The notes below the pieces were generated by a model. The model made no database searches. It was given only the letters and a program-made list of their open reading frames with translations, and was not told the origin of the DNA. 64,000 nucleotides of DNA from CAWIVH01 sp963839475. Its GTDB lineage: Bacteria > Acidobacteriota > UBA6911. This document shows, in pieces, positions 17,697-26,105 of this stretch. The stretch is from assembly GCA_963839475.1 (NCBI GenBank), contig CAWIVH010000020.1, positions 1 through 64,000 on the forward strand, given 5' to 3'. The translations under genes were made by a program, and so were the position numbers. The first letter of the stretch is position 1. Each line of letters opens with the position of its first letter.

Positions 17697-20492
17697 TCAC
17701 TGCGTTGATTTCGATAAGATTCGGATCGGTCCAAGCAGGCCGGACGGCAGAGCCTGGATTTTGTCCATATCCTGCGGCTCAAACCGGGTCCCGTAGCGCA
17801 GGTTCAGCAGGCGGTAGTCCGGCAGAGGCCGGCCGGCCATATGGTTGACTGCCAGGTTCCCCACGATAATCCGGATCCTATTATCCCCGGATTTAAGGAA
17901 TTTCGTTATTTCAATGGAATAAGGCGGGCACCAGACCGACCCGGCCCGCTGCTCATTCACGAATACCACGGCAGCCTCCCTCACGGGAGCGTCCAGCCAT
18001 GCCTGCATGCCGTTCCTCAAAGGAGCCGGCAGTAGCGGGCTGCCTTCGCCAAAATCCAGCACCAAGGGCCATCCGCCGGAAATGAAATCCTGCGGCAGGT
18101 CCACCGTTTTTTCGTAGGTCGCCTGACCCGAATAGAAACGGTAATCCTCGAGATTGGTCCAGGACTCCGGCCGTTGCATCAGGACCGGTTTGGCAGTCTT
18201 GCCGAATGTGACATTCCAACCTGAGCTGAGATCGATGGGTGCGGGAGGGGACTTTGGATTCGGGGGCGGCTGCGCTTTTTGCAGACCGGGAGCGAAAACA
18301 AAAATACGTGAACCGTAGGGTTCGAGATCAACATCGATACCGATAACGTTGTCGCCTCGATCCGAAATGGATGGCACCGTCACCGCTCCATTCCTCGGGT
18401 TCCAAACCTCTACATCCTTTCCGATCTGGCGGAAGGACGCCCTAGTTCGCTGGGGTCGGTTCGAGGTATTGGCGACGAAGTAGATTTCAGCCGAGTCGGC
18501 CCGCCGGTGTATAAACCCGATATCCGCCGCCGCGGAAGAAAAATCGACATCGGGTTTCAGCCTTTGTTTCAGAACTGCTCCCAACCTGCTTTTTTCCTCG
18601 CGGACGAAAAGAGCCCGGGCGGGATCGGTCTCGAAAAGACGCGTCGAAATCTCCGCGACCTGGCGGTTATCTTTATCGGCAGACTTCAATCCCGGAGTCG
18701 TTCCGGGAAATCGGCGGGTTGCCACCAGAATGCCGCCGCCACGCACGAACTCTTCGAGCTTCAAGTAGGTTTGCAGGGGAATGCGCTCCACCCCGGGCAG
18801 GATAATAATTTTGTATCGGTTGGCTCCCATCAGTAATTCACGGCCGGCGATCCTGGCCAGTTTTGCTATCGATCCATCGTCTACAAAGTCGAGGTTGTAT
18901 CCGTTTTCCAGGACCTCGGCTATCACTGCCGGCCCAATCTTTTCCCGGAGGGCATCGATCATATGCACCTTTCCGGCGGAAAATCCTGCCCAGGCATCGG
19001 AAACCGGCAGGTAGAGAGCGACATCGTTGCACGGTGTTCCCTGCCGCAGCATGAAACTGACCCGTTGCATATATAGCGACAGATCGGGCATGACCAGCCA
19101 CCATGGATTCTTTTCGTTGAACACCGCTGCGGCATAAAAGCGCCAGCCGGGATATTCGACTTCGTCCGGGGTGTAGGGCCAACCGTGCCCGATCAACTGG
19201 TTGATCCCTTGCAGGAAATGCAGGTCGGCTTCGGCTTTCATATCTAAAGGAGTAGCGCGGAATACAGGCGAGTGCAGCCAGGTCCAGGTTTCGGAGGAAG
19301 TGACGGGCCGGTTGAACAGATGACTCGCGGAGGAAGCCCACCGTGATGCACTCACGATCTTCCACTGGGGTCCTTCCCCTTCGGGCAAGTCCACCAGCGC
19401 GTTGCTGGCGAGCGTCACCGGCGGCATGCCGTAGCATTGCATACGGAGCCGGGTGTGTCGTCCGGTAGCCCAGGCTTGCAGAGGGGCGATGAACCGCTCC
19501 TCGGCAAGTTCGGTGAGGGTTCGGCCCCAATCGTACCGGATCGAGGCGGTGTTTTCTCCAACATCTTCCACCAGAGCCGGAAGGTAAGGTTTCAGCTCGT
19601 AGCCTCGCCGTTTCCGGAATTCATCCAGGAAATCACCGGTCCAATCGGATCCGAATACTTCAAGGCTGTCGCAAAAAACGGAATAGGGAGGGATACCGGC
19701 CAGCGGCCGCATGAGTCTGTCCGCCAGACCATTGAGAAAAATGTCCAGCGCGCCGCGGTCGTAGTGATCCAATACGAACCCTTCAGCACCTACCGATGGC
19801 CGCTTGACCATCATGCCGGTCCGGCTGGCAATAAAACTCAGGATTTCCTTATCGCCCGACGCGCCCTCCGGAAGGTTGAGAATGTTATCACTGATCTGGG
19901 TCAATTCCCGGATGCCGCCGGCATCCAGTTTGCCGCTTTGCATCTTCGCCTCAAATACCGCAATCAGGCGCTCTCCGGCTGAGAGGAACGGCAGGGGAAT
20001 CCGTCGCGCCCCGGGGCTCGGACGGATGCGTTCGCAGCGCAGTTTTCCTGCCGCCCGGGTAATAGGAATGTCCGGGCCGCCGTAGGGCCAGCCTGAGCCC
20101 AGCGTGAGGTCCATCCGGAGGCCCAGGCTCCTTGCCTTTTCGGCGACAAACCGAAGGGAGGATAAAAAACCGTCATCGAGGTACCGGCGATTCACGATTC
20201 CGGAGGTGGTGTCGTCGGGCGTCAGGGGATAAACCGGTTGAACCTCGAATCCGCCGATGCCCCCCTCTTTCATTAGCATCAGTTCTTTTTCCAGCTGGGC
20301 ATTGCTGATGGCGGGACCAAACCACCACCAACGCATCATGATGCGGGAATCATCCGGCGGGCTGGCAAAAGCCCGGCGCAGGCCCGCGAAATCCGATATT
20401 GGCACCCCCGCTTGTTCGGCGATAGAGGTGTGGGGCAATGCCCATTGTAGGAGAATCATGGCAAAGACAGTGCAGAAGGTGATCCGGCGCAT
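17697..20492 (-). CDS. GH106-type alpha-L-rhamnosidase, exported
   Basis: A 931-residue protein with a signal peptide at about 1-25. It opens with FASPPDDSRIMMRWWWFGPAISNAQLEKELMLMKEGGIGGFEVQPVYPL, a block characteristic of GH106 alpha-L-rhamnosidases (WWW plus GGFE). LGLRMDLTLGSGWPYGGPDI then matches the active-site barrel strand. The centre contains YSVFCDSLEVFGSDWTGDFLDEFRKRRGYEL, holding likely catalytic acidic residues. The C-terminal part (residues about 780-920) is a galactose-binding-like domain (EAAVVFVNEQRAGSVWCPPYSIEITKFLKSGDNRIRIIVGN). It would release terminal rhamnose from rhamnogalacturonan or similar glycans in the periplasm. The rhamnulokinase at 27.8 kb provides the downstream step. 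Confidence 0.88.
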   Translation of the reverse strand: MRRITFCTVFAMILLQWALPHTSIAEQAGVPISDFAGLRRAFASPPDDSRIMMRWWWFGPAISNAQLEKELMLMKEGGIGGFEVQPVYPLTPDDTTSGIVNRRYLDDGFLSSLRFVAEKARSLGLRMDLTLGSGWPYGGPDIPITRAAGKLRCERIRPSPGARRIPLPFLSAGERLIAVFEAKMQSGKLDAGGIRELTQISDNILNLPEGASGDKEILSFIASRTGMMVKRPSVGAEGFVLDHYDRGALDIFLNGLADRLMRPLAGIPPYSVFCDSLEVFGSDWTGDFLDEFRKRRGYELKPYLPALVEDVGENTASIRYDWGRTLTELAEERFIAPLQAWATGRHTRLRMQCYGMPPVTLASNALVDLPEGEGPQWKIVSASRWASSASHLFNRPVTSSETWTWLHSPVFRATPLDMKAEADLHFLQGINQLIGHGWPYTPDEVEYPGWRFYAAAVFNEKNPWWLVMPDLSLYMQRVSFMLRQGTPCNDVALYLPVSDAWAGFSAGKVHMIDALREKIGPAVIAEVLENGYNLDFVDDGSIAKLARIAGRELLMGANRYKIIILPGVERIPLQTYLKLEEFVRGGGILVATRRFPGTTPGLKSADKDNRQVAEISTRLFETDPARALFVREEKSRLGAVLKQRLKPDVDFSSAAADIGFIHRRADSAEIYFVANTSNRPQRTRASFRQIGKDVEVWNPRNGAVTVPSISDRGDNVIGIDVDLEPYGSRIFVFAPGLQKAQPPPNPKSPPAPIDLSSGWNVTFGKTAKPVLMQRPESWTNLEDYRFYSGQATYEKTVDLPQDFISGGWPLVLDFGEGSPLLPAPLRNGMQAWLDAPVREAAVVFVNEQRAGSVWCPPYSIEITKFLKSGDNRIRIIVGNLAVNHMAGRPLPDYRLLNLRYGTRFEPQDMDKIQALPSGLLGPIRILSKSTQ

Positions 20493-20580
20493 AATCCAAT
20501 CCTCAGTGCGGACTTTTAATTACAAAGGATACAATCCCCGGGGAGAATCTCCTCCAGGAGGAAGAATGATCAGCCTGGAT

Positions 20581-21207
20581 CTAGTCAAATACGGCGGGCC
20601 ATACCTCACTTTCCAGACAGCGAAATGCGTCATCAATATGCCGGGGATGAGTTCGCTCACCTGAAAGCGGAAACGGCACCCCGGCTTCCCCGAAGAATCC
20701 CACCTCTGAAGTTTCAGCGCTGGTCTCTGCCCTTCCGCCTATCAAATCGCACAAGAAGACGATCTTGAACGCATGGAAGATTTCGATGGGCCCCGTGCGA
20801 TTGGCGTCATAAACTCCGACAAGGCGGCGCGCTTTGACTTCAAAGCCTGATTCTTCCTTCGCCTCGCGCTCCGCCGCTTCCGAAGGCACATCTCCCACAT
20901 CGGCCCAGCCCCCGGGCATGGTCCAACCGCCGTCGGAGGTTTCCCTCACCAGCAGGATTTTGCCCTCCTGAAATACGGCCGCGCGCACGTCTACTTTGGG
21001 TGTGGCATATCCCAGCTGCGAATGAAAGGCTCGGGCGATCGGGACCGGATTCACCGCGGCATGCTCGCTGATGATTTCCGCGGCTATTTCCTGGAGGCGC
21101 CGGTTGCGCTCACGCTGGTATTCATTTTCGGAAAAATGAAATCCGGTCTGGGCGAGCGCCTGGATTTCGCGCGCCCACTCCAGGTACCTCGGGCATTTGT
21201 TGTTCAA
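20581..21207 (-). CDS. NUDIX hydrolase with N-terminal helical domain
   Basis: Starts at TTG 21207 (MNNKCPRYLEWAREIQALAQ), preceded by GGGAGG at a good distance; the longer frame adds ten residues encoded by the ribosome-binding region. The N-terminal 65 residues are the helical domain (PF12535 type) of ADP-ribose-class NUDIX enzymes. The NUDIX box reads GWADVGDVPSEAAEREAKEESGF, with Asp in place of the first Glu and the REAKEESG core intact. These enzymes hydrolyse nucleoside diphosphate derivatives such as ADP-ribose or sugar nucleotides. Closely downstream, in the direction of transcription, lies the convergent end of nothing else; its role is probably housekeeping. Confidence 0.88.
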   Translation of the reverse strand: MNNKCPRYLEWAREIQALAQTGFHFSENEYQRERNRRLQEIAAEIISEHAAVNPVPIARAFHSQLGYATPKVDVRAAVFQEGKILLVRETSDGGWTMPGGWADVGDVPSEAAEREAKEESGFEVKARRLVGVYDANRTGPIEIFHAFKIVFLCDLIGGRAETSAETSEVGFFGEAGVPFPLSGERTHPRHIDDAFRCLESEVWPAVFD

Positions 21208-21255
21208 CCTGTTACCTCCCTGGCAGATCCCCGGCAATTGCGGTGCGAAAGCCCG

Positions 21256-22368
21256 CTACATCTTGAAAAAGATCCGACGTTTGTAAAGCCAGTTGCACAA
21301 CCCCCAGAGCATCCCCCAAACAACGAGGCTCGTAAAGATCTTTGCACCCAACTCGCCTGTCCAGCCCATCACTGCAAAGCAGAACGGGCGGGCGATTTTG
21401 CTGAAAAAGTCCCCTCCTCCCATATGAGTGAAGAGGTAGATGAATAGCGAGTTCATGCCGACGATATTGAAAAATGCAGTCCATTTCCTGAAGCCTTGTA
21501 CGTCGATCAGCCAGTAGCACAAGGCAAGGACGATCAGGCACCAGCCGCCGGAAGCAATCACGAAGGAACTGGTGCAGATCCGCTTGATGATCGGGGTCCA
21601 GGGATTGAGCCCGTAGCCAACAACCAGCCCTATCAATCCGGCAATGGCCAGAAATTTTATTTTCTCCTTGGAATCGCGACTGCTCGTCAATAGTTGACCG
21701 GCGAGCACTCCCCACATAGTGTGCGCCGTCGTGGGAAGGGCATTGATGGCGACCCAGTGCCCCTTCGAAAGTTTGCCCATCAGCAGGTAATCCATCCAGG
21801 AGCCGAAATTCTGGTCAGGAGTGAAAGGCTGGTTGAAACCAGCAACCGGCCAGAAGCGATACAGTGCCTCCGTGAGTGCAAGCAGGAAAAAGGTGAACGC
21901 AATCTGGGTCGGTGCGGATTTCCGCATCATCAGGAATGCTACAAGGTAGGTGACAGAAAGCTGCGTCAGGACATTCCATAATTCGAAGGTTATCTTTCCC
22001 GGACCGATGCAGTAGAGCCCCCACCCAAACAGGAAGAGCAGCGCAGAACGGCGCAGGGCATGGCGCAAGGTGGATGCCCAGCTGTCGCCCCGGCTCCACC
22101 TCAGCCCGAAAGACACAGGCATAGCCACGCCGACGATGAACATAAAGAAGGGCTGGATGAGATCCCAAAAACGCAAGCCATTCCAGGGGTGATGTTCGAA
22201 CTGGAGCCCTATAGCTCCAAGAAGCGTGCCTTCTAATGCCGGGCTGTTCAGGTGGGCATAAAGCCGTGTGGCTTCTCCCACCAGGAAGAACATGGTGAAT
22301 CCACGAAAGAAATCGAGGGAAACAAGCCGGTTGGGCTTTGCCGTTGCGGAAGCATCTTGGTTTTGCAT
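21256..22368 (-). CDS. DUF5009 / heparan-alpha-glucosaminide N-acetyltransferase-like membrane protein
   Basis: A 370-residue polytopic membrane protein with about ten hydrophobic helices. The start LVSLDFFRGFTMFFLVGE is the signature first helix (LDxxRG) of the acyltransferase-3-related DUF5009/HGSNAT family. A periplasmic-face EHHPWNGLRFWDLIQPFFMFIVG motif carries the conserved His and Asp. Relatives transfer acetyl groups from cytosolic acetyl-CoA to glycan amino or hydroxyl groups across the membrane. It is 48 nt upstream of the NUDIX gene on the same strand. Placed in a CAZyme-rich area, it may modify or help use acetylated sugars; that is inference. Confidence 0.87.
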   Translation of the reverse strand: MQNQDASATAKPNRLVSLDFFRGFTMFFLVGEATRLYAHLNSPALEGTLLGAIGLQFEHHPWNGLRFWDLIQPFFMFIVGVAMPVSFGLRWSRGDSWASTLRHALRRSALLFLFGWGLYCIGPGKITFELWNVLTQLSVTYLVAFLMMRKSAPTQIAFTFFLLALTEALYRFWPVAGFNQPFTPDQNFGSWMDYLLMGKLSKGHWVAINALPTTAHTMWGVLAGQLLTSSRDSKEKIKFLAIAGLIGLVVGYGLNPWTPIIKRICTSSFVIASGGWCLIVLALCYWLIDVQGFRKWTAFFNIVGMNSLFIYLFTHMGGGDFFSKIARPFCFAVMGWTGELGAKIFTSLVVWGMLWGLCNWLYKRRIFFKM

Positions 22369-22496
22369 GGTATTTCCATCCTGGTTAGACGGATACCTTA
22401 TACCAACTTGCCGCGATAGAGAGAGCGATTAATCGATCGTCCTGAAAGGCGCCAAGGTCGTGACGCAGCCTGCGGCCGCAACCAAATTAGACTGAG

Positions 22497-22566
22497 AGTT
22501 CGCAGTTCTCAGTATCAGTTCGCAGTCGCATGAGGAACTGCGAACTGATACTGAGAACTGCGAACT
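22497..22566. repeat. Perfect 30-bp inverted repeat with 10-nt loop
   Basis: Left arm 22497-22526 and right arm 22537-22566 are exact reverse complements over 30 bases, separated by CGCATGAGGA. Each arm is itself built as AGTTCGCAGT-(10 nt)-AGTTCGCAGT, so the whole element contains the decamer or its complement four times. It lies in a 344-bp gene-free stretch (22369-22712) between divergent genes. The rest of that stretch shows no further feature. Confidence 0.95.
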
Positions 22567-22712
22567 TGTTGCTTTCACCACCGTTTTCACGATTCAATAA
22601 ATCTTGCCTGAAAAACAAAAATTTACAGATGTGATACATGAAGAGGCCGCCGACTAGTTTTCCAAAGCAGACCATTCAGCGGGTCGGGCTGTCGTGGTAG
22701 TCTATCGACACT

Positions 22713-23465
22713 ATGCCAAGACCACATCGCTTCGCGTTGCCGGTTCCGCCGGCAGCCATTGGTTTCCGTTCCGAATTCCTGGATTTTGATCGCGGCATCC
22801 GGGTGGGCAACCTCGAAGACAATGAACGCATCACCAGGATTCTCAAGCTGGCTCTCGAATACCGATACCAGGAATCGTTTGTTACCGAGCGGTGGGGAAG
22901 AGGCGTTTTCTGGCAATGGATCGGCTACCTTCCCCGCTCGAACCGCGCGGCAAAGCCGCTTTCCTCTGCGGTCAGCTTCGGCTGCTCCAAGCTATTTCTT
23001 TCAGTCGACACCGAGGATCGGGAATTCTGCTGCGGGATGCAGGTGGAACGGGGCTTTATCAAGGCACCGGCTGACTTTCCCGCTTGCGAATTGAAGGATG
23101 ACTGGGACTGGAACCGCCTCATCCGACAACTGCGGAATTCGACACCCGTAGCCACGGAGCTGAAACGGCTTGTTGGCCGCGAAGGATTTCATGTGCATGC
23201 GGGCAGCTGGGATACCGAAACCAGCATGCACCTCTCGGGCAAAGCGCCGGAAATCAGCAAGCTGGCACGCGCTTTGAAATCCGCTCCTGCAGATAGATGG
23301 GCTGGGCTCCAGGTCTATTATCCTCTGCCGGAAGACGAAGTCCGTGAGATGTCGGGCCTGGATCTGGTAGAGGCCATCCTGGCGGTCTTCGGCGAGGTGA
23401 CTCCCTTGATGAATTTCTGCATGCAAACCGAACTGGTATGGCGAAATCAGGCTCCCAGCATCTGA
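22713..23465 (+). CDS. Hypothetical protein
   Basis: A 250-residue, soluble, acidic-to-neutral protein with no signal peptide, membrane helix or motif that I recognise. It is rich in Trp and aromatic residues (RWGRGVFWQWIGYLP) and has two cysteines close together (EFCCGMQVERG). GSWDTETSMHLSGKAPEISKLARALKSAPADRWAGLQVYYPLP could be an alpha/beta region. There is no clear ribosome-binding site at 22713. It overlaps tail-to-tail by 19 bp with the TPR gene on the other strand. Coding character is supported by length and codon pattern only. Function unknown. Confidence 0.6.
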   Translation: MPRPHRFALPVPPAAIGFRSEFLDFDRGIRVGNLEDNERITRILKLALEYRYQESFVTERWGRGVFWQWIGYLPRSNRAAKPLSSAVSFGCSKLFLSVDTEDREFCCGMQVERGFIKAPADFPACELKDDWDWNRLIRQLRNSTPVATELKRLVGREGFHVHAGSWDTETSMHLSGKAPEISKLARALKSAPADRWAGLQVYYPLPEDEVREMSGLDLVEAILAVFGEVTPLMNFCMQTELVWRNQAPSI

Positions 23466-24631
23466 AGCCGGCGCTTCGCGCTCAACAAGAGGGGGGCATC
23501 GGGATCAGCCTCGCGCCACAGTTCAAGAAACCGCTTGAATTCCTCACGAGCCGCTGATTTTTCACCACGGGCTTGAAGTGTCAGCGCGAGGCGATAGTGC
23601 GCCCTGGGATAGTTCGGATTCATCCCAAGCACCCGCCGGTACTCATCGACAGCCTGGTCCCACCATCCGATCTCATAATAAGCATCTGCCAGACAGTCTT
23701 CCATCGGCTCGAGGCTGCGGATCAGGGGAAGTTGATCGAGAGCGAGGCGCAACTGCCGGATCCCTTCCTCGTGCCTTCTGTTCCGGAGTGATAACCGGCC
23801 AATCCGGTAATAATACGACCTGTCAAGCGACGGCTCGCCTGCTGCTGTCGACCTGTCGCCGGCAAGCTCGGCCAATTGCGCAGCCCGATCCGCCTGACCG
23901 GCGGCCAGGGCGAGGTTGAATGCGGCGTTGATCTCACTGGGAGCGCGGGCCTCCATGGCGGCGGCCTCTTCAGCTTTCGCACGATCGCCCATATTCCACA
24001 GCGTCCAGGCGAGTGCGCCGAAAGCACGCCCCTTGTCACGAGGAGAGGAAGCAAGGCGAATGCATCGATCAAACTCGTGCAAAGCTTCCCGGTAGCGTCC
24101 CATTTGAAAAAAACCATTTCCCAAATGAAAGGCGGCCGCCTCCAATCGCGGATCCAGCTCCAGCGCTTTTCTGTAGGACTCCGCGGCCAGCTCATATTCG
24201 CCGGCCCACTGGTAGGCCAGGCCCAGCCGGTCGAGGATTCCGGGATCATCCCGTTTCAAATCCAGGCACCGTTTAAGCAGGCTTATCGCCTCGCTGTGAC
24301 GGCAGAGAAGCGAGAGCGCCTCTGCGGTGTCCAGCGAATCGGCGGATGTTTCCGTACCGCCCGCCGGTGCAAAAGCGGGAATCTGGCTAAGGCGCCCGCT
24401 GCGAAGCCAGTCAGACTTGCCTTTTGAGATCATCCCATCGAAATAGAACGCATGAATCTGGGGCGCAGATGCCTTGGTCCCCGCTTCAGGAGCACTTGCC
24501 GGTACCGGCAAGTCGAACCAGTGCCAAGCCCCATAGCTCACCATGAGAATGGAGGCACACCAAAGGATCAACCTCATGATCCTTGTGGACGGGGCAATCA
24601 CAGACGTTTCACCGGACGGTAATGAAGCCAT
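23447..24631 (-). CDS. Tetratricopeptide-repeat protein with N-terminal membrane anchor
   Basis: A 394-residue protein with one N-terminal hydrophobic helix (LILWCASILMVSYGAW) and, from about residue 90 on, roughly seven TPR units. Examples are PGILDRLGLAYQWAGEYELAAESYRKALELDP, EAAAFHLGNGFFQMGRYREALHEFDRCIRLA and PRAHYRLALTLQARGEKSAAREEFKRFLELWREADP. The start may instead be the ATG at 24577, just before the hydrophobic helix; neither start has a strong ribosome-binding site. TPR proteins scaffold protein complexes. It lies 17 nt after the Gfo/Idh stop on the same strand and is probably co-transcribed with it. Confidence 0.85.
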   Translation of the reverse strand: MASLPSGETSVIAPSTRIMRLILWCASILMVSYGAWHWFDLPVPASAPEAGTKASAPQIHAFYFDGMISKGKSDWLRSGRLSQIPAFAPAGGTETSADSLDTAEALSLLCRHSEAISLLKRCLDLKRDDPGILDRLGLAYQWAGEYELAAESYRKALELDPRLEAAAFHLGNGFFQMGRYREALHEFDRCIRLASSPRDKGRAFGALAWTLWNMGDRAKAEEAAAMEARAPSEINAAFNLALAAGQADRAAQLAELAGDRSTAAGEPSLDRSYYYRIGRLSLRNRRHEEGIRQLRLALDQLPLIRSLEPMEDCLADAYYEIGWWDQAVDEYRRVLGMNPNYPRAHYRLALTLQARGEKSAAREEFKRFLELWREADPDAPLLLSAKRRLQMLGA

Positions 24632-24648
24632 TCACTTATCCAGATCTT

Positions 24649-25974
24649 TCAAAGAATTGTGGATTCTCCGGGCGTATAGGCCACAGGGTAAAAGCCCTCC
24701 GAATTCAGCCGTGTTGGAGGTGTCATGTCGATCCGGCAATCCTCAGGCCGCGGGGCAAAATAAAAGTCGGACGCCGCAACCTGTTCCCAGGTGACTTCTT
24801 TTCCGGTGTAACAGGTAATTTGTCCCATAATGCCCATCAAAGTGCTGGGGATCATGTAATCGGAGTTGTTGATCGTCCGGCCGCCCCTCAGAGCCCGGAA
24901 CAATTCCTGATGTTCAATCAGGTAGGGATCCAAATTCTCGCCTTCATAAGCCCACCGAGTCTCCCCCTCGATCCTCATTCTGGTCAGATTGCAGCGTCCC
25001 TTGCTTCCCAAAAGGATGCTCGAACTATCGTTGAAACAGCCGGGGATAGTCCGGCAGAAGGCGTAAAGCCTGACTCCGTTCGGGTATTCGTAAACGATGG
25101 CGTCATGGTCGAAAACATTCCCGTGAACTTCCTGGCGCAGTGTAGATCGGCCGCCCATCCCGTGCGCCCGTATGGGAAGTTGGCCCTTGAGCACCCAGCT
25201 CGCACGGTCCAGGTTATGGATCAGGGATTGCGGAACATCGTCACCCGACAGCCAGTGGAAATGATACTGGTTGCTTCCCTGGTATTCGACCTCGGTCATG
25301 CCTGGCTGGCGCTCGTAAAGGACATAGGGTGCCCGCAAAAAGTTTTCTTCCAGCGCGATGATTTCCCCGATAGCTCCGTCATGGATACGCTTTACCGTCT
25401 CCCGGTACCCTGGATGGTGGCGGCTATGAAGCCCGGAGACGATGCAGAGATTCTTTTTACGGGCCAGATCACAAGCGGCCTGCATCATTTTCAGTCCCGA
25501 AGGATCAATGGCATGCGGCTTCTCGACGAAAACCTGTTTACCGGCTTGAATGGCCGCCATGGCGTGGAGGGGATGGAATTTGGCGGCATTCGCAATCAAT
25601 AGGACATCCGCGGATTCAATGACGGCCTTATAGCCCTCGAAGCCCGAAAAGCAGCGACCGTCGCTCACATCGACTTGTTCCGGCCTGCGCTGCAGGATCG
25701 ACTCCCGGCATTTTTTGACCCGGTCCATAATCAGGTCGGCCATGGCGAAGAGTTTGCTTCCTTTATCTGCCGTCATGGCATTGATCGCGGCACCGGTGCC
25801 GCGGCCCCCGCAGCCAATCAGGCCGATCTTGAGTGTCTCGCTGCCCGCCGGATGTGCCGATCGTGCCAGGAAAGCGGAGCCTAGCGGGATGGAGGCGGTA
25901 TTGGCTGCGGCTGCAGCAAGAAAATCACGGCGCGTGGATCGCACACCAGGCGGGATTTTATGGTCAGGGCTCAT
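24649..25974 (-). CDS. Gfo/Idh/MocA family oxidoreductase, Tat-exported
   Basis: A 441-residue protein with a Tat leader (RSTRRDFLAAAAANTASIP). The NAD(P)-binding Rossmann motif is LKIGLIGCGGRGTGAAINAM. The EKPHAIDPSG block holds the catalytic-site Lys of the family, and the C-terminal alpha/beta substrate domain contains the LHSRHHPGYRETVKRIHDGAIGEI region. Family members oxidise or dehydrate sugars and polyols, often with tightly bound cofactor in the periplasm when Tat-exported. It is divergent from the ThuA gene at 26106 (131-nt spacer). ThuA and Gfo/Idh genes co-occur widely in sugar clusters, which fits. Confidence 0.9.
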   Translation of the reverse strand: MSPDHKIPPGVRSTRRDFLAAAAANTASIPLGSAFLARSAHPAGSETLKIGLIGCGGRGTGAAINAMTADKGSKLFAMADLIMDRVKKCRESILQRRPEQVDVSDGRCFSGFEGYKAVIESADVLLIANAAKFHPLHAMAAIQAGKQVFVEKPHAIDPSGLKMMQAACDLARKKNLCIVSGLHSRHHPGYRETVKRIHDGAIGEIIALEENFLRAPYVLYERQPGMTEVEYQGSNQYHFHWLSGDDVPQSLIHNLDRASWVLKGQLPIRAHGMGGRSTLRQEVHGNVFDHDAIVYEYPNGVRLYAFCRTIPGCFNDSSSILLGSKGRCNLTRMRIEGETRWAYEGENLDPYLIEHQELFRALRGGRTINNSDYMIPSTLMGIMGQITCYTGKEVTWEQVAASDFYFAPRPEDCRIDMTPPTRLNSEGFYPVAYTPGESTIL

Positions 25975-26105
25975 CGATGATTCCTCCAGAGGTTCCTGCT
26001 GAGAATGAACCTATCAGGAATCTAACAAAATTCAGGGCAAATTTCACGGTTTACACAGCGGTCGCAGGATGTTTGAATGTTCCACAAAGTTCTGGGGGAG
26101 GGATC

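Noticed and set aside
25833..26105. Upstream extension of the ThuA frame
   Set aside because: It overlaps the start of the divergent Gfo/Idh gene; signal peptide and GGAGG point to 26106.
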